64,000 nt of DNA from Phocaeicola paurosaccharolyticus JCM 15092 (GTDB lineage Bacteria; Bacteroidota; Bacteroidia; Bacteroidales; Bacteroidaceae): NCBI RefSeq assembly GCF_000613805.1, contig NZ_BAJR01000001.1:124001-188000 (forward strand), in the 5' to 3' direction. Each line of letters begins with the position of its first letter. Positions within the stretch are counted from its first letter, which is position 1. The notes under the pieces were generated by a model, which saw only the letters and a list, made by a program, of their open reading frames with translations, was not told the origin of the DNA and searched no databases. A program made the position numbers and the translations under genes. This document shows positions 39,500 through 48,854 of this stretch, one piece after another.

Positions 39500-40606
39500 A
39501 TGGGAGATGAGGAACTATACTCTATTGCTTTGACAAAAATTAAAGGGATAGGGAATATTGGTGCATATAATCTAATAAAGAGTCTTGGAAGCGCAAAAGC
39601 TGTGTTTGATAATAGACTTAATATTTCGGATGTACTTGGGGTATCCTCAAAACATTTAGAGGAGGCCTTAAACTCTCATGAAGCTCTCAAAATTGCAGAG
39701 AATGAGATTAATTTTATTGAAAAGAATAAGATTTCTTGTCTCACATTAAAGAGTGAAAACTATCCTTCCAGGCTAAGAAAATGTGATGATGCTCCTATTG
39801 TCCTTTTTTACCGGGGGAATTGCGATCTAAACTCGCTACACATGATAAGTGTGGTAGGTACCAGGAATATCTCTTCATATGGAAATGTTATTTGTACACG
39901 ATTTGTCGAAGAGTTGTCTGAAATGGTTCCCGATTGCGTAATTGTAAGTGGTTTAGCATATGGTGTAGATATACTTGCACATAGAAAAGCACTTCATCAT
40001 GGACTACCGACAATAGCAGTTTTGGCACATGGCTTCGATAGGATTTATCCTTCAACGCATAGGAAGACTGCAATAGATATGATGAGTAACGGTGGACTCC
40101 TTACCGAATTTATAAGTGGAACTCGTCCTGAGAAGCATAATTTTATCAAGCGTAACAGGATTGTAGCCGGTATGAGTGATGCTGTAGTTATTATTCAGTC
40201 GGCTATAAAAGGTGGAGCTCTTATAACAGCAGATATTGCAGATAGCTATGGGTGTGAGTGTCTAGCCTTTCCTGGAGGTGTAAATGAGGAATATTCTAAA
40301 GGGTGTAACAAACTTATAAGGGATAACAAAGCTGTTCTGGTAACTTCTGCGGAGGATGTTGTGTCTAGTCTTGGTTGGGAGAAAAAAGAGGTTAAGAAGG
40401 AGGCTCAGGGAGAATTGTTTCCTGAGATTTCTGAAGAAGAGAGGATGGTAATCAATATACTTTTGAAAAATCCCGAAGGTATGCAGATTAATAAGATAGT
40501 AGTTGATGCAGATATGCCTGTCAACGTTATTAGTGCTATTCTTTTTGAACTTGAGATGAAAGGAGTAGTAATCTCTCTAGTAGGAGGTGTCTTTAAGCTG
40601 CTTTAA
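39500..40606 (+). CDS. dprA: DNA-processing protein DprA
   Basis: The 368-aa product has an N-terminal helix-hairpin-helix-like region (LTKIKGIGNIGAYNLIKSLG), the Rossmann-like DprA core (VVGTRNISSYG, VSGLAYGVDILAHRKAL, VLAHGFDRIYPSTH) and a C-terminal winged helix (EGMQINKIVVDADMPVNVI). DprA protects single-stranded DNA taken up by transformation and loads RecA. No other competence gene is in the window. Its end overlaps the end of the convergent DUF2851 gene by four bases. Confidence 0.95.
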   Translation: MGDEELYSIALTKIKGIGNIGAYNLIKSLGSAKAVFDNRLNISDVLGVSSKHLEEALNSHEALKIAENEINFIEKNKISCLTLKSENYPSRLRKCDDAPIVLFYRGNCDLNSLHMISVVGTRNISSYGNVICTRFVEELSEMVPDCVIVSGLAYGVDILAHRKALHHGLPTIAVLAHGFDRIYPSTHRKTAIDMMSNGGLLTEFISGTRPEKHNFIKRNRIVAGMSDAVVIIQSAIKGGALITADIADSYGCECLAFPGGVNEEYSKGCNKLIRDNKAVLVTSAEDVVSSLGWEKKEVKKEAQGELFPEISEEERMVINILLKNPEGMQINKIVVDADMPVNVISAILFELEMKGVVISLVGGVFKLL

Positions 40607-41871
40607 TGATGTGTTTTCAGATAGAAATAACCTATCCTGCAGTATAAGCACTTTTTCTTGTCGCAATACTCTTTTTTGAGTTGTATTATTGCTTGAGAAT
40701 CGGCAGCATTTTCAGCTTTTATGCCGCACTCTTCCCATATCCTTGTTATGTAGTTGTATTCAGGCTTTGTACTCTCCAATAGTGTTATAGCTCTTTCACA
40801 AAGAGTCTCATCGCCTCTGTGTTTCCCATATGAGTATAGTATAGGGACAATACTATTTATTATTATTAGGGATATTGATGACTTGCTGATGCTTTTGGGC
40901 ACAGAGGTTGTCTCCTTTCCAAAGGAGAAATGATTGTTCCAATATTCAGAAGCACCGCAGCTGAATATTGAATATATCTTTTTAGTATCGTCAGCATCTA
41001 TTATCCTAGAGAGCATTGATTGTACATTATGATATAGAACTGCCAGTTGAGATAAGCGTATGTATGGGAAATTATTTGGTCTCAGCCTTAAGAATCTCCA
41101 CTTTGCAGCATCAATAGGAGTGAGCGAATATTTTGCTCGTAAAAAGTTGTACTCTCTTCTCAGCTCCGTATAATATCTGTCGCCTTGTTCCTCTTCCAGA
41201 AGGCCTGCCTGTCCGAAAAATAGAGCCTCTATCTGCTGTAGAGAGTCGTTCTGCTTCTGAATAACCTTTAAGGGTATTCTGTTTGCCCATAGTTCGAATG
41301 CATCTCCATTAAGTCCGAATCCGAAGTTACGTGCTATAGTTACAAATAAAGCTTCTTCCCAATTGTTATCTTTTCTTATTACTCGCTCCGATATAGCTTT
41401 GCTCTTCTGATTAAGCCTTTCAACATATAGTGAGTTGAGCCAGGAGTGTATCATCATTTTATCCAGGAATGGGATTATTTTAAAGCATGACGGATATTTA
41501 CTGCTGTTTATGAGCTCATGAAAGTTGTCAATAATATGTTTAGGGCAATCAAGCTGGAGTTGCGGTATCTCTCTTCCCTCACTTGATAATGTCTTCCCAT
41601 CTATACGACTAACGACATGCAGTATAACAGAGTCGTATGAGTGTTCTTTATCATGATGATGTTTATACCAATCAGATGTAGAATTGTGTATCTCTACATT
41701 TCCGACCCATAAAATTCCATCTATTTTGATTTTTGCATTAAAGAAATCAGGGCCGGCATCAGAGTTGTGCAGTCCTGGATCAATTATCTCCAGTTGTTGA
41801 CCTTTTTCAGTTACAAGTCCATAAGGTGGATATAATTTGTACTTCCATGTGTAATGTAGAAGTTCTTCCAT
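40603..41871 (-). CDS. DUF2851 family protein
   Basis: The start is placed at ATG 41871 (MEELLHYTWKYKLYPPYGL), as in Bacteroidales homologues; an upstream in-frame Met at 41898 is less likely. The 422-aa product contains IIDPGLHNSDAGPDFFNAKI and LWVGNVEIHNSTSDWYKH, the family signature, with D, E and H spacing reminiscent of a nuclease-like fold (inference only). The C-terminus has two Cys pairs (CDKKKCLYC), possibly a metal site. It is cytosolic and of unknown function, and divergent from dapB. Confidence 0.85.
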   Translation of the reverse strand: MEELLHYTWKYKLYPPYGLVTEKGQQLEIIDPGLHNSDAGPDFFNAKIKIDGILWVGNVEIHNSTSDWYKHHHDKEHSYDSVILHVVSRIDGKTLSSEGREIPQLQLDCPKHIIDNFHELINSSKYPSCFKIIPFLDKMMIHSWLNSLYVERLNQKSKAISERVIRKDNNWEEALFVTIARNFGFGLNGDAFELWANRIPLKVIQKQNDSLQQIEALFFGQAGLLEEEQGDRYYTELRREYNFLRAKYSLTPIDAAKWRFLRLRPNNFPYIRLSQLAVLYHNVQSMLSRIIDADDTKKIYSIFSCGASEYWNNHFSFGKETTSVPKSISKSSISLIIINSIVPILYSYGKHRGDETLCERAITLLESTKPEYNYITRIWEECGIKAENAADSQAIIQLKKEYCDKKKCLYCRIGYFYLKTHH

Positions 41872-41924
41872 CGTTAACAAGGTGTAAATCTGTAACAAAA
41901 ATAACTGTTTATATTGAAAATAGT

Positions 41925-41932
41925 TATCTTTG
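41925..41932 (+). promoter_or_regulatory. -7 element of the dapB operon
   Basis: TATCTTTG lies 24 bp before the dapB ATG at 41957. Confidence 0.55.
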
Positions 41933-41956
41933 TAAACAAAAATAGATACAGAAAAT

Positions 41957-42712
41957 ATGAAAATTGCATTAATAGGTTATGGAAAAATGGGAAAAGAGAT
42001 AGAAAAGATCGCTCTTTCTCGTGGTCATGAAATAGTAAGCATTATCGATATCAATAATCAGGAAGAATTTAATTCTGAAAGATTCAAGTCTGCCGATGTT
42101 GCGATAGAATTCACCAACCCTATGGTGGCCTATGATAACTATGTCAAGACATTCAATGCTGGAGTAAAACTTGTTTCTGGAAGTACAGGATGGATTGACA
42201 AGCATGGTGATGAGATAAAAAACTTATGTATAAATGGTGGAAAGACTCTTTTTTGGTCTTCAAACTTCAGTCTTGGTGTTGCAATTTTCTCTGCAGTAAA
42301 TAAATATCTGGCGAAAATCATGAATAATTATCCTGGATATGATGTATCAATGGTTGAAACTCATCACATCCATAAACTTGATGCTCCAAGTGGTACTGCA
42401 ATAACATTGGCAGAAGATATTATTTCTAACCTTACTCGTAAGGATAAATGGGTGATGGGTACATTGTTAGCACCAGACGGAACTTTAAGCGGTACGACAG
42501 AATGTAAGCCAGATGAGATAAGTGTTAGTTCTGTACGTCGTGATGAGGTTCCCGGTATACATACCATAACATATAATTCTGATTCTGATATGATATCTAT
42601 AACTCACGATGCAAAGAATCGTAATGGACTAGCTTTTGGAGCAGTCTTGGCAGCTGAATATACTGCTGCTCATGAAGGATTTTTAGGTATGAATGATTTA
42701 TTCCAATTCTAA
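41957..42712 (+). CDS. dapB: 4-hydroxy-tetrahydrodipicolinate reductase
   Basis: The 251-aa product has the NAD(P)H motif LIGYGKMGKEIEKIA and the active-site motif ETHHIHKLDAPSGTA, with the catalytic His and Lys. It makes tetrahydrodipicolinate for lysine and diaminopimelate, hence peptidoglycan. It is the first gene of dapB-lepB-S26 paralogue-WbqC, with 2 bp to lepB. Confidence 0.96.
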   Translation: MKIALIGYGKMGKEIEKIALSRGHEIVSIIDINNQEEFNSERFKSADVAIEFTNPMVAYDNYVKTFNAGVKLVSGSTGWIDKHGDEIKNLCINGGKTLFWSSNFSLGVAIFSAVNKYLAKIMNNYPGYDVSMVETHHIHKLDAPSGTAITLAEDIISNLTRKDKWVMGTLLAPDGTLSGTTECKPDEISVSSVRRDEVPGIHTITYNSDSDMISITHDAKNRNGLAFGAVLAAEYTAAHEGFLGMNDLFQF

Positions 42713-42714
42713 TT

Positions 42715-44138
42715 ATGATAATAGCTGAAAGAAAACAATGGATTAAGTTCGGCATAATGCTTGCATTATGGCTTGCTTTTATTATTTGGCTTAAGAGCTG
42801 GTTAGGGCTGATAGTAGTCCCGTTTATATTTGATATATACATAACAAAGAAAATCCGTTGGACATGGTGGAGAAAATCTAAAAATCGTGCCTTCGTAGCT
42901 GTTATGAGTTGGGTTGATGCTATAGTTTTTTCACTGATAGCTGTATATTTTGTTAATGATTATTTCATCCAGAACTATGTCATACCAACATCATCACTTG
43001 AAAAATCTCTCTTAGTTGGTGATTACCTCTTTGTGAGCAAGATTAGTTATGGACCTCGTGTGCCTCAAACTCCTCTTCACATGCCGCTAACTCAGCATAC
43101 ATTGCCTATAGTTAATACCAAATCTTATTTGGAATACCTAAATGGGACTATAAGAGAGTAAAAGGTTTTGGAAACGTTAAACTTAATGATATTGTAGTAT
43201 TTAATTTCCCTGCTGGTGATACTGTTGTAACCAGTCTCCCTGCAAATGATATTTACTCAATCTGCTATCAAGCCGGCAAGGGGATTTCAAATCCTATTAA
43301 TATGGAGGGTATGGATGCAGCTCATGAACGTATCGTATTCGACTATTACTATAATCTTGGAAGGAAATATATTGATGAACATTCTCAGGATTATGGCAAA
43401 GTGATATATCGTCCTGTAGATCGCCGTGAGAACTATGTTAAGAGATGCGTAGGACTTCCTGGACAGACTCTTCAGGTTAAGAATAGAATTATTTATCTGG
43501 ATGGAAAAGCAAATAAAGAGCCTGATAATGTTCAGTACCGTTATTTGGTTAAGGTAAATAGTGTTATCACTGATGATCTTGCTCATGATCTAGGTATTAG
43601 CCAAGAGGATTTGTCATATTTCTCACCTCAAGATATGACCTATAATATCCCGCTGACAAAGAAGGCTAAAGATGCTCTAGCTAAGCGCAAGGATATTGTT
43701 AAAAGCATTTCTGATTTTAATAATGATGATACAGAAGGTCTTTATCCACTAAACAAGGTCACAGGTTGGAGTGCCGACAACTATGGTCCTATATGGATAC
43801 CTAAGAAAGGTAAAACAATCAATCTTACTCTAGATAATCTTCCTCTTTATGAAAGAGCTATTCACGCTTATGAAGGAAATAAGCTGGAGGTTAAGGATGG
43901 TAAAATATACATCAATGGTGTTCAGACAGGTAAGTATAAATTTAAGATGGACTACTATTGGATGATGGGAGATAATCGTCACAACTCAGCAGATTCAAGA
44001 TATTGGGGATTTGTTCCTGAAGATCATATTGTAGGAAAACCAATATTTGTATGGATTTCTCTTGACCCTGATCGTAAATTATTCGATGGCAAGATTCGTT
44101 GGAATCGTATTTTTTCATTAGTCGATAATATAAAGTAG
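42715..44138 (+). pseudogene. lepB: Signal peptidase I, one frameshift as sequenced
   Basis: The first frame (42715-43161) has N-terminal hydrophobic segments and PTSSLEKSLLVGDYLFVSK, with catalytic Ser94. It then runs off after SYLEY into a stop. One base back, from about 43138, the protein resumes PKWDYKRVKGFGNVKLNDIV and continues to 44138, with the catalytic Lys in RRENYVKRCVGLPGQ and box E in MGDNRHNSADSRYWGF. A lost C in TACCCTAAA explains the break; repair gives about 474 aa. Signal peptidase is usually essential, so sequence error is favoured. Confidence 0.88.
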
Positions 44139-44148
44139 ATTATGGATA

Positions 44149-45054
44149 ATGAAGTTATCACGTCTACCTATATGGATTAAAGCTGCAATTATAGCCGCAA
44201 TTACAGTACTTTTAGTAAATGTACTTGCGGTTACTCTTTGCACCGTTCCTTTTGATGGAATGGAGAACTCCATCTATAAGGGCGAGAAAATCCTTGTAAG
44301 CAGATGGAGCTATGGGCTTAGAGTACCTTTCTCTACTGAACGTATATTAAGTAAGAGAGCTAAGGTAGGAGATATCCTCCTCTTCAATAATCCAAGTCCA
44401 TCCGATCCTTACAGAAGTGTTTGGAGAAGGGAGACTTTTATTGGCAGATGTGTAGGAACTCCTGGAGACACTTTGATGCTGGACAATGAGTACCTTGTTA
44501 CAAACTATAAGAAGATTAGTCCTGACATGAAAATGCTCTATTCATATCTTCCTTCAGCCGAAGATACGTTAGTTGCATTAATTAAGCATCTGGGAATTAA
44601 GAATAACCAACTCGCCGGATATGGGGATAAGAGATTCATTCGTAGCTTCAGCGTATATGAGTATTATATTCTAAAGAAGTACTTACCAAAAGATTTTGTA
44701 CTTGAACCTCTTGTAAAAGAGTTTAACAGGATTAACTCTGTTCACTCTTTTGTCATACCTGCTAAAGGCGTTAAAGTAGATGTATATCCTTGGAATGTAG
44801 CTCTAATGTGCAATACTATACTTCACCATGAGAAAAAGCCTGCCTATGTCCGTAATGACTCTCTTTTTGTCAATGGCAGATACTCAAAGAGTTATATATT
44901 TGAAGATGATTATTACTGGATAACATCAAATAACCCTCTGAATACCTGTGACTCCAGACTCTTTGGGTTTGTACCTCAGAGCCATCTTATTGGCAAAGCC
45001 GAGTATGTTGTGATGTCACCTGATAGAGGTAGACTGTTTAAAAAAGTAGAATGA
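44149..45054 (+). CDS. Signal peptidase I paralogue lacking the catalytic Ser and Lys (S26 pseudoenzyme)
   Basis: The 301-aa product is clearly S26-like. After an N-terminal membrane segment, VPFDGMENSIYKGEKILVSRW aligns with the LepB serine box, but Gly37 replaces Ser94. WRRETFIGRCVGTPGDTL aligns with the lysine box, but Gly99 replaces the Lys. Box E reads ITSNNPLNTCDSRLFGF instead of MGDNRHNSADSRYWGF. Both residues of the Ser-Lys dyad are absent while the fold motifs remain. It sits 10 bp after lepB, so it may partner or regulate LepB. It could instead have another role. Confidence 0.82.
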   Translation: MKLSRLPIWIKAAIIAAITVLLVNVLAVTLCTVPFDGMENSIYKGEKILVSRWSYGLRVPFSTERILSKRAKVGDILLFNNPSPSDPYRSVWRRETFIGRCVGTPGDTLMLDNEYLVTNYKKISPDMKMLYSYLPSAEDTLVALIKHLGIKNNQLAGYGDKRFIRSFSVYEYYILKKYLPKDFVLEPLVKEFNRINSVHSFVIPAKGVKVDVYPWNVALMCNTILHHEKKPAYVRNDSLFVNGRYSKSYIFEDDYYWITSNNPLNTCDSRLFGFVPQSHLIGKAEYVVMSPDRGRLFKKVE

Positions 45055-45689
45055 TGAAATCTGAAATATTGCTCTCCACGGCTTATCTAGCTCCCGTAGA
45101 ATACTATACAAAGCTTCTTGCATATAAGAATATCTATGTTGAGAGATATGACAATTATATAAAACAGACATATAGGAATCGTTGTATAATTGCTGCAGCC
45201 GATGGCCCTTTGTCACTTACTATACCAACTGAGAAAGGTGAAACAGCTAAGCAATTGGTTAAGGATATCCGTATATCTGACCATGGAAACTGGCGCCATA
45301 TGCATTGGAATGCTTTAGTCTCTGCATATAAGAATAGCCCATTCTTTGAATACTATGCAGATTATTTTGCTCCTTTCTACGAGAAGAAATACCCTTTCCT
45401 AATCGATTTTAACGATAAGATTTGCAATATGGTATGCTCGTTTATTGATATAGAGCCTGAGATATTGTATACAGATTCATATTCAATGAATGGTGATCAG
45501 ATAGATGATTTCCGTGAAACCATTCATCCAAAACGTGATTTTTCAACATTCGACACTGATTTCATCCCTAAACCATATTATCAGGTCTTTAAGGATAGAT
45601 TCGGTTTCCTGCCTAACCTAAGTATAGCTGATCTTCTTTTCAATATGGGTCCTGAAAGCCTAATAGTTTTAAGGGACAGTATAAGATAA
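45051..45689 (+). CDS. WbqC-family protein
   Basis: The 212-aa product begins MMKSEILLSTAYLAPVEYYTKLL and contains ERYDNYIKQTYRNRCIIAA and RHMHWNALVSAYKNSPFFEYY, typical of the WbqC family. Members occur in O-antigen loci and elsewhere; their biochemical role is unproven. The ATG overlaps the stop of the S26 paralogue (ATGA), indicating translational coupling. The four-gene order links envelope functions. Confidence 0.85.
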   Translation: MMKSEILLSTAYLAPVEYYTKLLAYKNIYVERYDNYIKQTYRNRCIIAAADGPLSLTIPTEKGETAKQLVKDIRISDHGNWRHMHWNALVSAYKNSPFFEYYADYFAPFYEKKYPFLIDFNDKICNMVCSFIDIEPEILYTDSYSMNGDQIDDFRETIHPKRDFSTFDTDFIPKPYYQVFKDRFGFLPNLSIADLLFNMGPESLIVLRDSIR

Positions 45690-45713
45690 CGGAAACTTAT
45701 ACCATTATATGCT

Positions 45714-45746
45714 AAGGCATGCTTCATCTAGCATGCCTTTTTTTAT
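45714..45746 (+). terminator. Terminator of the dapB-lepB-S26-WbqC operon
   Basis: AAGGCATGC (45714-45722) pairs with GCATGCCTT (45731-45739) around an 8-nt loop, followed by TTTTTATA. Confidence 0.88.
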
Positions 45747-45793
45747 AACACTTTTCCACTCTTTCTTCACTCTACATATGTGGATTGAATAAA

Positions 45794-45827
45794 CTTCACT
45801 GAAGATTATATAGTTCACAGCTGTGAA
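45794..45827. repeat. Palindromic repeat related to the 33180-33301 cluster
   Basis: CTTCACTGAAGATTATATAG (45794-45813) resembles CTTCATGAAGATTTTTTAG at 33247. It is followed directly by the perfect palindrome TTCACAGCTGTGAA (45814-45827), and a related CAGCTGTTGAGTGAA follows near 45840. Confidence 0.45.
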
Positions 45828-46057
45828 GTGAATACTTTTCAGCTGTTGAGTGAAATACATTACGCTTTACGATGTAGTTTAACTATAAAAGTTGACTCTT
45901 TATTGTCTTATTTATAAAACTTGTTGACTTTGATTATACTATTTTTATTAATGGTTTTGACTATACCTAAAAAGACTTTACACATTTTTCTTTTACTTCC
46001 TGATTCATTATACATATTAATTAAATGTTTCCTTATCAATCGTGATACATGCAAGGC

Positions 46058-46065
46058 TATCTTTG
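46058..46065 (+). promoter_or_regulatory. Orphan -7 element
   Basis: TATCTTTG on the plus strand has no annotated gene downstream. A 36-codon frame and a strong hairpin follow within 300 bp. Confidence 0.35.
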
Positions 46066-46128
46066 GGGAAATTGAGTGTACATTTCTCTAAATAATAGAG
46101 CATTGCATAGCAGAGGGAAAAATAGCCT

Positions 46129-46239
46129 ATGTCATTCAGTAATCAATATGAAGCCGATCTTTCTGGTTATTTTGATTTCAATAACAGAATCATATTCTGT
46201 TGTAGATATAAGGGATATCCTCTTTTTGCTGAGAAATAA
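46129..46239 (+). CDS. Possible 36-aa small ORF
   Basis: ATG at 46129 opens a 36-codon frame ending at TAA 46237-46239, with product MSFSNQYEADLSGYFDFNNR followed by IIFCCRYKGYPLFAEK. It has two adjacent Cys and no signal peptide. GAGGGAAAAA upstream could act as a ribosome site. It lies between an orphan promoter element and a terminator-like hairpin. I do not recognise it, and it may equally be an untranslated small RNA region. Confidence 0.2.
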   Translation: MSFSNQYEADLSGYFDFNNRIIFCCRYKGYPLFAEK

Positions 46240-46301
46240 TTAGTTGGCTTTATGAATTATGCTTTGGTTTTATTATACTTGTCAAGAAGTGTATTAAATA
46301 T

Positions 46302-46360
46302 AAATAGTCTATTCTAAGAGAGATAAACATTATTATCTGTATTAGAATAGACTATTTTTT
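46302..46360 (+). terminator. Long nested hairpin with U tract
   Basis: The 16-nt arms 46302-46317 and 46342-46357 are perfectly complementary (AAATAGTCTATTCTAA type). The loop contains an inner AGATAA/TTATCT stem. TTTTTTATA follows on the plus strand. It may end an orphan transcript and also terminate the convergent GH95 transcript. Confidence 0.7.
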
Positions 46361-46439
46361 ATACAGTCAACTTAGCTGGTGCAATCTGACGAACCTTAAT
46401 TTATGTCGTTGGGATATAAATATTCCCTGTGCACTATTT

Positions 46440-48842
46440 TTAAGAGACTTTAAGCCCTTTTTTATTATCAAAGGTAATCCTATAGCTCTTGCCAGCTTTT
46501 GTCTTTATTTTGAGCTTATATCCATTGTATCTTATATTACAATCTCCTCCTGAACGTGATAATATTGTTGCAGAATTAAGGTGATTGTTTTCCCATTTGA
46601 TTGATACCTCAAAGTTTCCTCTAGCATTAAGTCCGTTGATATCACCGTCGCTCCATGCCTTAGGAAGTGCAGGAATAAGGTCGATAAATCCCATATGGCT
46701 CTGCAATAACATCTCAGTAACACCTGCAGTTCCTCCGAAATTTCCATCTATCTGGAACGGTGGGTGAGTATCCCAAAGATTATTCATAGTGCCATTCTTA
46801 AGCAGATTGCCGAATAGGGTATATGCATGGTCTCCATCATGCAGACGAGCCCATTGATTAAGTTTCCATCCCATACTCCATCCTGTGGCACCGTCACCCC
46901 TATGCTGAAGTACAATCTTTGATGCCTCTGCAAGTTTTGGAGTTGTTACAGGTGAGATTGTTCGTCCCGGATGAAGTCCGAAAAGATGATTTACATGACG
47001 GTGATTGTCCTTTGGATCATCTATATCTTCCGACCACTCCATAATTTGGCCATATCTTCCGATCTGGTATGGTACTAAGTTGTTGAGTACATTCTGCCAC
47101 TCTTTTCTCTTAGATTTGTCTATCCCAAGTGCTTTAGAGGCATCTATTGCATCCATAAGAATCTCACGCACTACGGCATGTACAAAGGTTGCTCCTTTAT
47201 CTACCGGGCCATGCTCAGGGGAGGTAGATGGTGCTGCCGTATATTTGCCATCAGGCATCCGCCATAGATAGTCGACAGTGAAATCGGCACTCTCTTTTAT
47301 GATATTGTAACCGGTCTCCTTCAGAAACTTCTTGTCACGTGTATAGTCGTAGTAATCCCATACATGAGTAGCTAACCATGGTCCTGCCATAGGGTTGAAG
47401 TTCCATGACATATTTTTGTCAGTAAGTGGAGATGTAAATCCGAATATGTTACCTGATATTGATGCGGTCCATCCTCTTGCTCCGAAATATGCCTTAGCTG
47501 TCTTTTCTCCTGGTTTGATAAGTGTTTTAATGAAATCTATAAGAGGTGGTATGCATTCATTTAGGTTTGTCGATGAAGCCGGCCAATAGTTCATCTGGAG
47601 GTTGATGTTGTTGTGGTAATCGACATGCCATGGGCCATCTATTCCTTCAGACCAAATTCCTTGAAGGTTTGCAGGAAGGTTACCTTCACGCGATGAGGCT
47701 ATCAGAAGATAGCGGCCGAACTGATAATATAGCTCTTCAAGGTTGTAGTCGGCATACCCTTTTCTATACTTTTCCAATCTCTCGTAAGTAGGGAGGTCGG
47801 TGGTAGCGGGGTACTGCAATGCCATCGGAGCATTTGGATTCAAGGAGATATTTACTCTTTCGAAGAGTCTCTTGTAATCACTCATGTGATGAGATAAAAG
47901 CTCCTTATATGAGAACTTCGATGTTTCACCCATAATTGTTCTTGTAGAGATTTCAGGATCTACTCCCACATAAGCTTTGTTGTCTTTGAAGTCTGGGTTG
48001 AAATTAATCTTGTAGTCCGTATCTGCCGATAGTATAAATATTACCTCGTCGGCATCCTTTGTTGTTATTAGCCCTCTTTCAGATTTCAGATATCCACCTT
48101 TAGTGATTGCTTTCACTCTAATAGCGAACTCCATCTCGTTATTTGTCAGTGCACCCTTATAAAGAATCGAGGTAGGGGAGTCGCTCTCGGTAGCACCTTT
48201 AGATTCCGGGTTAGTTGCATACGAGAATGTTAGATTCTGTTTACCAGGTTTATCAGCGCTGAAGCGCATAACAATTATGCTGTCGGGATATGATGCAAAA
48301 TACTCTCTCTTATATTTAACTCCATCTTGTATGAATGTTACCGTTGCCACTGCAGAGTCAAGAGAGAGTGAACGTCTGTAGTCTGTATAAGCTCCTTCCC
48401 TTAATCCTGTAACTATGTTTGCTCTACCTAAGGTTGTGAACGAGCCGAAACGAAATTCCGGTTCTCTTGAACTCTCGTAGTCAACAAGTCCGTTGAAGTT
48501 CTCATTGGTATATTGTTCAGCTTTTTTCTGGTCGTTCTTGCTGAAAGCTTCACGTATTACGGGTAATATTTTCGCAGACTCTTTATTTGCGTTCCAGTAG
48601 TGAGTGGCTCCTCCTTTAGTATTTGTACCACCTCTCCATAAGCTCTTTTCATTCAGAGTAAGTACCTCTTTCGATACCCCTCCGGTAACATTAGCACCGA
48701 TGCTGCCATTTCCTATAGGAAGAGTGGCCTCTTCCCAGATTTCATTTGCCGACATTGGCTTATCGAACCAAATATCAAGACTCTGTGCCTGTGTAGATAT
48801 GGATAATCCTGCTCCGATTATTAAGGTTAATATTGATTTCAT
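46440..48842 (-). CDS. GH95 family alpha-L-fucosidase (secreted)
   Basis: The 800-aa product has a signal peptide (SILTLIIGAGLSISTQAQ) and the GH95 N-terminal signature FDKPMSANEIWEEATLPIGNG. The catalytic barrel has NLQGIWSEGIDGPWHVDYHNN followed by INLQMNYWPA (the Asn-x-Asn region that activates the attacking water), APSTSPEHG (the general-acid Glu) and QIDGNFGGTAGVTEMLL (the conserved Asp). Members remove alpha-1,2-linked fucose or related L-sugars from host or plant glycans. It follows the M16 protease gene by 12 bp. No SusC/SusD genes flank it. Confidence 0.93.
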   Translation of the reverse strand: MKSILTLIIGAGLSISTQAQSLDIWFDKPMSANEIWEEATLPIGNGSIGANVTGGVSKEVLTLNEKSLWRGGTNTKGGATHYWNANKESAKILPVIREAFSKNDQKKAEQYTNENFNGLVDYESSREPEFRFGSFTTLGRANIVTGLREGAYTDYRRSLSLDSAVATVTFIQDGVKYKREYFASYPDSIIVMRFSADKPGKQNLTFSYATNPESKGATESDSPTSILYKGALTNNEMEFAIRVKAITKGGYLKSERGLITTKDADEVIFILSADTDYKINFNPDFKDNKAYVGVDPEISTRTIMGETSKFSYKELLSHHMSDYKRLFERVNISLNPNAPMALQYPATTDLPTYERLEKYRKGYADYNLEELYYQFGRYLLIASSREGNLPANLQGIWSEGIDGPWHVDYHNNINLQMNYWPASSTNLNECIPPLIDFIKTLIKPGEKTAKAYFGARGWTASISGNIFGFTSPLTDKNMSWNFNPMAGPWLATHVWDYYDYTRDKKFLKETGYNIIKESADFTVDYLWRMPDGKYTAAPSTSPEHGPVDKGATFVHAVVREILMDAIDASKALGIDKSKRKEWQNVLNNLVPYQIGRYGQIMEWSEDIDDPKDNHRHVNHLFGLHPGRTISPVTTPKLAEASKIVLQHRGDGATGWSMGWKLNQWARLHDGDHAYTLFGNLLKNGTMNNLWDTHPPFQIDGNFGGTAGVTEMLLQSHMGFIDLIPALPKAWSDGDINGLNARGNFEVSIKWENNHLNSATILSRSGGDCNIRYNGYKLKIKTKAGKSYRITFDNKKGLKVS

Positions 48843-48854
48843 AAAGAGTATAAG

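Larger units (their letters stand above)
45747..46301. other. Long region without a recognised gene
   Basis: The left part holds repeat-like palindromes (45794-45827). The right part holds a promoter-like -7 element and a 36-codon frame, described separately. Otherwise I see nothing in it. Confidence 0.5.
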
